Below, one piece after another: positions 23,869 to 30,399 of a stretch of 30,399 nt of DNA. Every line of letters starts with the position of its first letter. Position 1 is the stretch's first letter. The position numbers and the translations under genes are program-made. The stretch lies in contig CAJUBL010000039.1 in the NCBI GenBank assembly GCA_910584665.1, positions 1 to 30,399 on the forward strand. The letters are read 5' to 3'. Source of the DNA: an uncultured Muribaculaceae bacterium. Lineage in GTDB: Bacteria; Bacteroidota; Bacteroidia; Bacteroidales; Muribaculaceae. The notes beneath the pieces are model-generated. The model saw only the letters and a program-made list of their open reading frames with translations, was not told the DNA's origin and ran no database searches.

Positions 23869-25067
23869 TGATTGTCAGTTATGTTATATTTGTAAGACTG
23901 ATTAAAATCCAATCCGGCAGGCGCCTGATAGATCCTGAGGGAAAATGCATGGATTGATGCGTAGATATAGTCGAATATACGGTCCTGTATGTGTTCGTAT
24001 TCTTTCCATTCTGTTACGCTGGTGTAGAAATATAACTCAAGAGGTATCCCCTGGGGTGTGGGTTGCAGTTGTCTTACCATGAATATCTGATCTGTCCGGA
24101 CGTCAGGGTGATTGAGAATGTAACGTTCAAGATGTGCGCTGAGCAGTTGCATGTTGGCTGTCGGAGTATCGGGGTTCAGATCTTCGGGTAAGATTATTCC
24201 GGTGTCTATAAGTTGTCGGATCTCGTTTTTATCAAGAAATCGGATGCTGTTTACGTCGATGTTGATATATCGGCTTACCCGACGGGCAGCGGCCTGGCGC
24301 ATCGGGTCGTAATTCTGGAAAGAGTCTTTGATTAGGGTGTAGGGTGGGATGGTTGTAACCGAGTTGTCCCAGTTACGCACTTTGACTGTTGTCAGAGATA
24401 CTTCTTCCACTACACCGTTAGCGTTTGATTTGGGAACGACAATCCAGTCTCCTTTCTTCAGCATATCGTTGACTGTTAACTGTATACCGGCAACAAGTCC
24501 GAGGATGGTGTCCTGGAATATCAGCATTAGCACGGCGGCTGAGGCGCCGAGGGCAGTGAGTATCGCGATCGGACTCTTGCCAAATAATATGCTGATGCCG
24601 ATAATTACACCGATTATGATAAAGAACAGTTTGAGCATCTGTAACACACCGCGCATGGTGTGGATACGAAACCTGTCGCGTTTGTCAAGGGCGTCGAACA
24701 GAGATTGGAGGAAGCTGTTGATCAAATGTATAAAGGCCCAAAGAATATAGAAGTCGGTAGCTTTTGAAAGCCATAGCCGGGTTGTTGAGTTTTCGTCAAA
24801 CGCGTCCGGTAACATGTATGCGACAAGTAGAGCTGGTGCGAGGTGACTTGCTGCGCTTAATACCCGGTCGTTAAGAAGGTCGTCGTCCCAGTCTGTCTGG
24901 GTATTCCGGGTCATGAAACGTACTGCCATTGAAATGACTCGGTGGCAGAACCAGAACAATATAAGTGCCAGGCTGAAGATCGTCAGCAACATGGCCGGAG
25001 TGTAGAATGACTGAGCCTGTCCGGGGGATAGAAACGATTCAAGCAGGTTTTTAATCCATTGTTCCAT
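23865..25067 (-). CDS. mechanosensitive ion channel, MscS family (YbdG-like)
   Basis: Inner-membrane channel of 400 residues. Hydrophobic segments lie at about 23-42, 70-88, 98-122, 144-162 and 166-198. The last is the pore-lining helix region (ALGASAAVLMLIFQDTILGLVAGI), followed by the MscS beta domain (VKKGD-like KKGDWIV, NGVVEEVSLTTVKVRNWDN) and a C-terminal alpha/beta domain. The segment QNYDPMRQAAARRVSRYINID resembles YbdG/MscM-type channels, which open during osmotic downshock. It starts one base inside the OmpA-like gene stop (TAATG). Confidence 0.9.
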   Translation of the reverse strand: MEQWIKNLLESFLSPGQAQSFYTPAMLLTIFSLALILFWFCHRVISMAVRFMTRNTQTDWDDDLLNDRVLSAASHLAPALLVAYMLPDAFDENSTTRLWLSKATDFYILWAFIHLINSFLQSLFDALDKRDRFRIHTMRGVLQMLKLFFIIIGVIIGISILFGKSPIAILTALGASAAVLMLIFQDTILGLVAGIQLTVNDMLKKGDWIVVPKSNANGVVEEVSLTTVKVRNWDNSVTTIPPYTLIKDSFQNYDPMRQAAARRVSRYINIDVNSIRFLDKNEIRQLIDTGIILPEDLNPDTPTANMQLLSAHLERYILNHPDVRTDQIFMVRQLQPTPQGIPLELYFYTSVTEWKEYEHIQDRIFDYIYASIHAFSLRIYQAPAGLDFNQSYKYNITDNQ

Positions 25068-25675
25068 TATTTGCGGGATTTGGCTTTGGTGAACATTTCC
25101 GGACCTGGAATTATATATATTTCGAGCCGGCGGTTGAGAGCTCGCCTGTCTCGTGAATTGTTGTCGGTCAAAGGTATCTGAAGGGCCATCGGGTACCCGT
25201 AGATCATTGATGGAGATGAGCTATGTGTGTCAAAGTATTCATATAATGATATGACACGCTGTTCGCATAACCATTGCCGGTAGGCAGGGCTGCCAGTGTC
25301 GTCGCTATGGACTGTAAGAAGGATTTTGTATAATCCGTAATGTCGTGTGTATTGAGTGAAAGGTTGCAGAACAGAAGATGCTGAATTTAATAGGGTGGTT
25401 TCGTTGGGACCGAAGAGTTTGTCGAGCTGAATAGTTATGAGTAAGACTTGGTCATCGCGGCACATCTCGACATTATAACCCTGATTAATAAGAGATTCGT
25501 ATATGGAATGTATATTGGCTTTAATCTTCGGAATCTGTTTATCGGGGATAACAGGTATATTCAGTTCGGTATTGAAGTCGGCGGGTTCATCGTCAGCTAT
25601 CGTCTGAGCCTGAAGGCTCAGATACGATAGCGCGATAAATCCCAACAGACTATAACGTGTCAATAGACTCTTCAT
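25067..25675 (-). CDS. OmpA-like domain periplasmic protein
   Basis: A 202-residue exported protein. A signal peptide (1-23, LLTRYSLLGFIALSYLSLQAQ) ends in a signal peptidase I type site; there is no lipobox cysteine. Residues about 65-195 match a divergent OmpA/MotB peptidoglycan-associating domain: LDKLFGPNETTLLNSASSVL, then VHSDDTGSPAYRQWLCEQR with the expected Asp and Arg, and NRRLEIYI at the end. The ATG at 25675 starts right at the signal peptide; one five codons upstream (25690) is possible. It overlaps both neighbours, the acidic protein by 26 bases and the MscS gene by one. Confidence 0.8.
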   Translation of the reverse strand: MKSLLTRYSLLGFIALSYLSLQAQTIADDEPADFNTELNIPVIPDKQIPKIKANIHSIYESLINQGYNVEMCRDDQVLLITIQLDKLFGPNETTLLNSASSVLQPFTQYTRHYGLYKILLTVHSDDTGSPAYRQWLCEQRVISLYEYFDTHSSSPSMIYGYPMALQIPLTDNNSRDRRALNRRLEIYIIPGPEMFTKAKSRK

Positions 25676-25952
25676 AGTCAAGTTCGGCATTGATTATTGT
25701 GGGAATATCCTGAGGGGCAATTCTGGCGAGATGATCTTTTCGTAACATGCGGGTTACATAATCCTGAATCTCGTCAATAGAGGGTGTGTCGTCGTCATCA
25801 ACAGCGTCGATATCAAGCAGGCCATTCTCTTCATAGAAATCCCATATCATGTCGATGATATTCAGGATCTCGTCTTCGGGATAAGGCTCACGGCCGATTT
25901 CAACGAGAGCTTTGTTGATGAGCTGTACAGCTTTGTTTTCATCAAATTCCAT
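25650..25952 (-). CDS. small acidic conserved protein, 100 residues
   Basis: A very acidic helical protein. The first half (KAVQLINKALVEIGREPYP) and the stretch EDEILNIIDMIWDFYEENG look like amphipathic helices, followed by an aspartate cluster (DAVDDDDTPSIDE). No signal peptide, membrane segment or known motif. Similar acidic proteins next to trxA occur in Bacteroidales genomes as far as I recall, without a function. It starts six bases after the trxA stop and overlaps the OmpA-like gene by 26 bases. Confidence 0.75.
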   Translation of the reverse strand: MEFDENKAVQLINKALVEIGREPYPEDEILNIIDMIWDFYEENGLLDIDAVDDDDTPSIDEIQDYVTRMLRKDHLARIAPQDIPTIINAELDYEESIDTL

Positions 25953-25958
25953 TCCGGA

Positions 25959-26282
25959 TTATAGTTCTAAGAGTTTTTCGATTGCGGCTTTTAGATTGGC
26001 TTTTGTCTGCGAACCAGTGAGGCGGATGTCGGCTTTTTTGCCGTTTTTGAAAAAGAGGATAGTCGGTAGGGTGGTGATACGGTACTGACTGCTCATTTCG
26101 CTTTCTTCCTCGACGTTGTATTTGCCGATGACGACTTTGCCGTCGTACTCATTGGCGAGCTCGTCGATAGTTGGTGCCATTCCGACACACGGTCCACACC
26201 ATGTGGCCCAGAAGTCTATCATAACCGGTTTGCCTGACTCGATGATTTCGCTGACGTTAGCGTCGGTAAATGTAAATGCCAT
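25959..26282 (-). CDS. trxA: thioredoxin
   Basis: Cytosolic disulfide reductase of 107 residues with the active site WCGPC (28-32) after strand VMIDFWAT, and the cis-proline loop in RITTLPTILFF. It has no signal peptide, so it is the cytoplasmic type. It lies 53 bases after dnaE, with no promoter seen between them, and is likely co-transcribed. Confidence 0.95.
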   Translation of the reverse strand: MAFTFTDANVSEIIESGKPVMIDFWATWCGPCVGMAPTIDELANEYDGKVVIGKYNVEEESEMSSQYRITTLPTILFFKNGKKADIRLTGSQTKANLKAAIEKLLEL

Positions 26283-26335
26283 GATAATAAAATAGATTTA
26301 GATGGTTAATATATGTTTAATTAGATGTTTCTGTG

Positions 26336-29300
26336 TTAGTTTACAGTGCGTGAGAAGTCATACTTCAGATTTAATCCGTCAAGCATTTCCACGAAGTCGT
26401 GATCGATGGGAACCTTAAGACCGGAAAGCATCTTGACGGTACGGTTGATCTTAGGGTCGTAGACTTCAACTGTAAGCGATCCTCGACCGGTTGTTTCGCG
26501 TAGAGATGCTTCGCGGAACAGGTCAATCAGTGAATCTGTGATTTCATCAGGGGTAACTTTGACTGTGATTCCTGAGATGAGTTTGCCTTTAACATCTTCA
26601 AGCAGTTTGATTGTTTGGATCCTGAATCGTAGTTCGTTATTATATGCACGCTCATATTTCCCGGCTATTATAAGCTGGGCGGATGGTTTGCCGTAGTTTG
26701 CAAACTGTATATAGTCTTTGTTGAATAACATTATTTCTGTGCTTCCGGTGTAGTCCTCGATCATCATACGTCCATAACTGCCGCCTTTACGTGAGGGGCG
26801 TGTTTCAAATGATGTGACCATTCCTCCAAAGGTATATAGACGGTTTTCTTCTTTTATACCTTCGTTTATTTCTTTAATGGAAGAGTTACAGCCGTATGTT
26901 ATTTCCATATAATATGGATCGAGAGGATTGGCAGACAGGTACATGCCGACTATCTCGCGTTCTTTTTCCAGTCTTACGGCTGCAGGCCATTCAAGAGCCG
27001 GTTTAATGGGTGGACGTCCGGCGGTATTCAGTTCGAAGTCGTCGTCACCAAATAGAGATGTTGTCTGTTGGCGCTGGGCATTCTGGTATAGTTGTCCGTA
27101 GCGCAGGAGTAGTTCTGACAGACTTTCATCCCGGTTGTTTTTTTCAAAGAAGTCTTCGCGTTTGAGTTCAGGGAAGCAATCAAATGCACCGGCGATAGCA
27201 AGTGATTCGAATGTGCGTCGATTGAGCGAGACAAGAGGTACTCGTTCGACAAAGTCGTATATTGATTTAAAAGGTCCTCCGTTATTACGTGCCTCTATTA
27301 TGTCGACAGCGACATTCTCTCCTACGCCTTTGATAGCGGCAATACCGAATCGGATATCGCCATGTGAGTTTACACCGAAGCTGCCGAAACTTTCATTCAC
27401 GTCAGGTCCTTTTACGGGAATATGCATGGTCTTGCATTCGTCCATAAAGTCGCGTAACTTGGTGATATCATTACGGTTCCTGCTTAATACTGCGGCCATA
27501 TATTCGGCAGGGTAGTTTGCTTTCAGATAGGCAGTCTGAAATGCGACCCAGCTATAGCATGTGGCATGACTTTTATTGAATGCATATGACGCAAACTTCT
27601 CCCAGTCAGCCCATATTTTTTCCAGTACTTCAGGTTTGTGCCCATTGGCTTGTCCCCCTTCGAGAAATTTACCCTTGAGGTGGTTCATCTTGTCAATGAG
27701 TTTCTTTCCCATGGCTTTTCGTAGAGTGTCGCTTTCTCCGCGGGTGAAGTTGGCGAGCAGTCTGGATAATAGCATGACTTGCTCCTGATAGACAGTGACT
27801 CCATATGTGTCTTTGAGATATTTTTCCATTATAGGAATGTCATAGACAATCGGAGATCTGCCATGTTTACGGGAAATAAAGTCTGGAATATAATCCATTG
27901 GACCGGGACGATACAATGCGTTCATGGCAATGAGATCTTCGAATGTGCTTGGTTGGAGTTCCCGTAGGTATTTTTGCATGCCGGCAGACTCGAACTGGAA
28001 CGTACCTTTTGTGCGACCCTCGCTATAGAGAGAGTATGTCTTTGGATCATCGATCGGAATTTTTTCGAGATCAAGATCTATTCCACGTGTCAGTTTGATG
28101 TTGGCAACCGCTTCTTTGAGAATTGAAAGAGTTTTGAGACCCAGAAAGTCCATTTTTATAAGTCCGGTTTCCTCAATCACCCTGCCTTCGTATTGTGTTA
28201 CAAGCAACTTACCTTCGGTTTTATCAACAGCTGTGCTGACAGGAACCCAATCTGTTATATCATCACGGCATATGATAACTCCACAGGCATGTACACCTGT
28301 GTTACGTACATTGCCTTCAAGTTTTGCTGCGTATTTAAGTGTACGTGGTATTATGGGGTTGGAATTGGCGAGTTCCGGTTTGAATTCAGGCACGTATTCA
28401 TAGCAGTTGCGTAGGGTGGGTTTCAATTCTTTTCCTCCTACTACAGGCATGTGGGCCGGTATCAGTTTTGTCAGTCTGTCGCTTTCGGGTAATGGAAGAT
28501 CTTCGACGCGTGCTACATCCTTGATTGCCGATTTTGCAGCCATAGTGCCATATGTGATGATATGGGCGACTTTTTCTTCGCCATATTTTTCGGTTACATA
28601 TTTAAGGACATCAGCTCGGCCGTCATCGTCGAAGTCGATATCTATATCAGGCAGGGAAATTCGATCTGGATTGAGGAAACGTTCAAAAAGAAGATCATAT
28701 TTGATCGGATCGATTTGGGTTATACCCAGGCAATATGCAACGCATGATCCGGCCGCTGATCCACGTCCGGGTCCTACACTGACTCCGAGCTGCTGGCGTG
28801 CGGCATTTATAAAATCTTGTACAATAAGGAAGTATCCGGGGAAACCCATGGTCTTCATTATATGTAATTCGAATTTTATACGTTCCTCGAGTTCGGCAGA
28901 TAATGGAGAGCCGTATCGTTGTTCGGCCCCTTCGTATGCGAGTTTTTTCAGGTAATCGGCCTCAAATTTAATACGATATAATTTTTCATATCCTCCAAGT
29001 TTCTCAATTTTGGCTTTTGCATCATCTTCACTCATTACGACGTTTCCATTTTCGTCACGTGTGAACTCGTCAAATAATTCCTTGTGGGTGATACGTTGTC
29101 TGTATTCTTCTTCCGTTCCAAATTCAGCCGGAATGGCAAAATTGGGCATGATTGGAGCGTGGTCTATATTGTAGAACTCTACTTTGTCTGCTATTTCGAG
29201 TGTGTTTGACAGTGCTTCCGGCAGGTCGGCGAAGATTTCGTTCATCTCGGCAGTTGTTTTCATCCACTCCTGTTTGGTGTAGACCATGCGAGATTCATCT

Positions 29301-30148
29301 GAAAGTTTTTTCCCGGTTGAGACACATATCAGACGTTCATGGGCTTCAGCGTCTTCGGCATTTACGAAATGTACGTCATTCGTACATATCAGTTTTATAT
29401 TGTGTTTACGGGCGAATTCAATTAAAACAGGATTTACGGTTTGTTGACGTTCGAAAACTTCTCGGCGAATGTTGTCAAGTAGTGAGTTAAGTCGATCATC
29501 TACTCTGTGCCGTTGTAGTTCGAGATAATAGTCTTCGCCAAAAGTTTGTTTAAACCATAAGACCTGTTTTTCGGCCTCTTCGAGATTCCCTTGTAATATC
29601 AAACGCGGAATTTCACCGCCTATACATGCGGAACAGACAATCAGGCCTTCGCAATGTTGAGCCAGTTCGTGTTTGTCGGTACGGGGATGTGAATAGAATC
29701 CTTCAGTCCATGCTTTTGAAACCAGTTTTACGAGATTGTGGTATCCTTTTTCGTTTTTCGCCAGTACAATCAGATGACGACCGGTATCACGTTTGTCTAC
29801 ATGGGTATGTAGATTTTCTGATGCTACATACATTTCACAACCGAATATCGGTTTGAATAGCCGTTTGCTCTGTGCTGTTTCAAGGTCGGTTTTTGCTTTG
29901 GATATAGTTTCAGGATCAGTCGCGTCTTTTAATGCTTGTTGTGCTTTCTTTATAGCATCTTTTATTTTCCCATTCTTTTTATTGACATAGTTGAAATATT
30001 CTTTTATACCGAACATGTTGCCATGATCTGTTATAGCAAGTGCTGGCATGCCATCCTCAATGGCTTTGTCGACAAGAGCGTCAATAGATGCTTGCCCGTC
30101 AAGGATAGAGTATTGGGTGTGTACGTGAAGATGTACGAATGGAGTCAT
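26336..30148 (-). CDS. dnaE: DNA polymerase III subunit alpha
   Basis: Replicative DNA polymerase of 1270 residues. The N-terminal PHP domain (1-330) keeps the metal-site residues HLHVHTQYS (6-14), TDHGNMFG (40-47), GCEMYV and NDVH (257-260). A lysine/alanine-rich helical insert lies at about 54-99. The polymerase core has GPGRGSAAG (459-467), catalytic Asp501 and Asp503 in LPDIDIDFD, and NALYRPGPM. Helix-hairpin-helix (IAAIKGVGE) and OB-fold (about 1060-1140) regions follow. The ATG at 30148 is the family start. It heads the long minus-strand cluster. Confidence 0.97.
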   Translation of the reverse strand: MTPFVHLHVHTQYSILDGQASIDALVDKAIEDGMPALAITDHGNMFGIKEYFNYVNKKNGKIKDAIKKAQQALKDATDPETISKAKTDLETAQSKRLFKPIFGCEMYVASENLHTHVDKRDTGRHLIVLAKNEKGYHNLVKLVSKAWTEGFYSHPRTDKHELAQHCEGLIVCSACIGGEIPRLILQGNLEEAEKQVLWFKQTFGEDYYLELQRHRVDDRLNSLLDNIRREVFERQQTVNPVLIEFARKHNIKLICTNDVHFVNAEDAEAHERLICVSTGKKLSDESRMVYTKQEWMKTTAEMNEIFADLPEALSNTLEIADKVEFYNIDHAPIMPNFAIPAEFGTEEEYRQRITHKELFDEFTRDENGNVVMSEDDAKAKIEKLGGYEKLYRIKFEADYLKKLAYEGAEQRYGSPLSAELEERIKFELHIMKTMGFPGYFLIVQDFINAARQQLGVSVGPGRGSAAGSCVAYCLGITQIDPIKYDLLFERFLNPDRISLPDIDIDFDDDGRADVLKYVTEKYGEEKVAHIITYGTMAAKSAIKDVARVEDLPLPESDRLTKLIPAHMPVVGGKELKPTLRNCYEYVPEFKPELANSNPIIPRTLKYAAKLEGNVRNTGVHACGVIICRDDITDWVPVSTAVDKTEGKLLVTQYEGRVIEETGLIKMDFLGLKTLSILKEAVANIKLTRGIDLDLEKIPIDDPKTYSLYSEGRTKGTFQFESAGMQKYLRELQPSTFEDLIAMNALYRPGPMDYIPDFISRKHGRSPIVYDIPIMEKYLKDTYGVTVYQEQVMLLSRLLANFTRGESDTLRKAMGKKLIDKMNHLKGKFLEGGQANGHKPEVLEKIWADWEKFASYAFNKSHATCYSWVAFQTAYLKANYPAEYMAAVLSRNRNDITKLRDFMDECKTMHIPVKGPDVNESFGSFGVNSHGDIRFGIAAIKGVGENVAVDIIEARNNGGPFKSIYDFVERVPLVSLNRRTFESLAIAGAFDCFPELKREDFFEKNNRDESLSELLLRYGQLYQNAQRQQTTSLFGDDDFELNTAGRPPIKPALEWPAAVRLEKEREIVGMYLSANPLDPYYMEITYGCNSSIKEINEGIKEENRLYTFGGMVTSFETRPSRKGGSYGRMMIEDYTGSTEIMLFNKDYIQFANYGKPSAQLIIAGKYERAYNNELRFRIQTIKLLEDVKGKLISGITVKVTPDEITDSLIDLFREASLRETTGRGSLTVEVYDPKINRTVKMLSGLKVPIDHDFVEMLDGLNLKYDFSRTVN

Positions 30149-30178
30149 GAATTATACCTAAATTATAATGTACAATTG

Positions 30179-30193
30179 ATAGTATCATACTAT
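30179..30193. repeat. palindrome in the dnaE leader
   Basis: ATAGTAT (30179-30185) and ATACTAT (30187-30193) form a perfect seven-base inverted repeat with one central base, between the dnaE -7 box and the start codon. It is suited to binding a dimeric repressor rather than forming RNA structure. Confidence 0.5.
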
Positions 30194-30205
30194 TTTTTCA
30201 AAATC

Positions 30206-30213
30206 CAAAGATA
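30206..30213 (-). promoter_or_regulatory. dnaE -7 box
   Basis: The minus strand reads TATCTTTG, matching TAnnTTTG, about 60 bases before the dnaE ATG. The -33 region is only T-rich (TTTT). Confidence 0.55.
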
Positions 30214-30282
30214 CATAATAGTTTTGAAATAATAAAACTATGTTTTTAAACATATTTTTAACATTTATTAAAAACTCGGAAA

Positions 30283-30307
30283 GACAGACAGATACGTGAG
30301 GTCTGTC
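30283..30307. repeat. inverted repeat upstream of the right-edge promoter
   Basis: GACAGAC (30283-30289) and GTCTGTC (30301-30307) are perfect reverse complements separated by 11 bases. It lies about 30 bases before the -33 element of the rightward promoter, where an activator or repressor could bind. Confidence 0.45.
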
Positions 30308-30337
30308 GAAAACGGATTGAAAAAAGTTGCGAAAAAA

Positions 30338-30369
30338 TTTGGAGGGTAACGGAAAAGGGTGTACCTTTG
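30338..30369 (+). promoter_or_regulatory. strong rightward promoter at the window edge
   Basis: TTTG (30338-30341), a 20-base spacer and TACCTTTG (30362-30369) give a complete Bacteroidetes consensus, preceded by A/T-rich sequence (30220-30280). About 30 transcribed bases follow before the window ends, with no start codon. The pattern and the ACTCGCTTTTGAGG start region resemble rRNA or tRNA operon promoters of the group, which is inference. Confidence 0.75.
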
Positions 30370-30399
30370 CACTCGCTTTTGAGGGAGAACGGCGGTTCA

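Overview
The window is a gene-dense housekeeping stretch of a Bacteroidales chromosome, most likely Muribaculaceae or a close relative. The phylum call rests on repeated Bacteroidetes-type promoters (TTTG, 19-21 bases, TAnnTTTG), weak ribosome binding sites, family-restricted proteins (DUF5606, DUF4924, a long Bacteroidetes-type NusB, a sugar kinase fused to a RapZ C-terminal domain) and a fused aspartokinase/homoserine dehydrogenase. The family-level call is an inference. No insertion sequence, prophage, CRISPR array or tRNA was seen. No gene-free stretch exceeds 300 bases.

Left part (1-11.9 kb). Minus-strand lon is followed at the left edge by a possible partial gene. Upstream of lon is a DUF5606 gene, divergent from a plus-strand Yip1-like membrane protein gene that overlaps smpB; a near-perfect palindrome carrying both promoters separates them. 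Then come minus-strand genes: a THUMP-like methyltransferase, pgk behind a hairpin terminator, a prfC-prfA-pyrF cluster (release factors 3 and 1, orotidylate decarboxylase), and a stand-alone TrpB2-type tryptophan synthase beta chain.

Middle (12.1-17.5 kb, plus strand). Fused thrA overlaps by four bases a 376-residue protein that I read as a full-length but catalytically dead threonine synthase homologue: the fold landmarks remain while the PLP lysine and PLP-phosphate loop are replaced. A small conserved hypothetical, an acyltransferase with a TTG start and a nitrilase-type omega-amidase follow.

Right part (17.5-30.1 kb, minus strand). Read in transcription order from the right: dnaE, trxA, a small acidic protein, an OmpA-like periplasmic protein, a YbdG-type MscS channel, DUF4924, an AmgK-like kinase/RapZ-C fusion, a MurU-like uridylyltransferase, nusB, yajC, a YbbR protein and coaE. 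Many of these overlap by 1-53 bases, suggesting translational coupling. The kinase/RapZ-C protein and MurU together look like a cell-wall amino sugar salvage module. NusB carries about 160 extra residues that resemble a duplicated copy of its own N-terminal module.

The last 100 bases hold a consensus promoter facing right out of the window, of the kind that drives stable RNA operons. The observations most worth following up are the threonine synthase pseudoenzyme coupled to thrA, the duplicated NusB module, the kinase/RapZ-C fusion, and the palindromic divergent promoter at 3201-3244.
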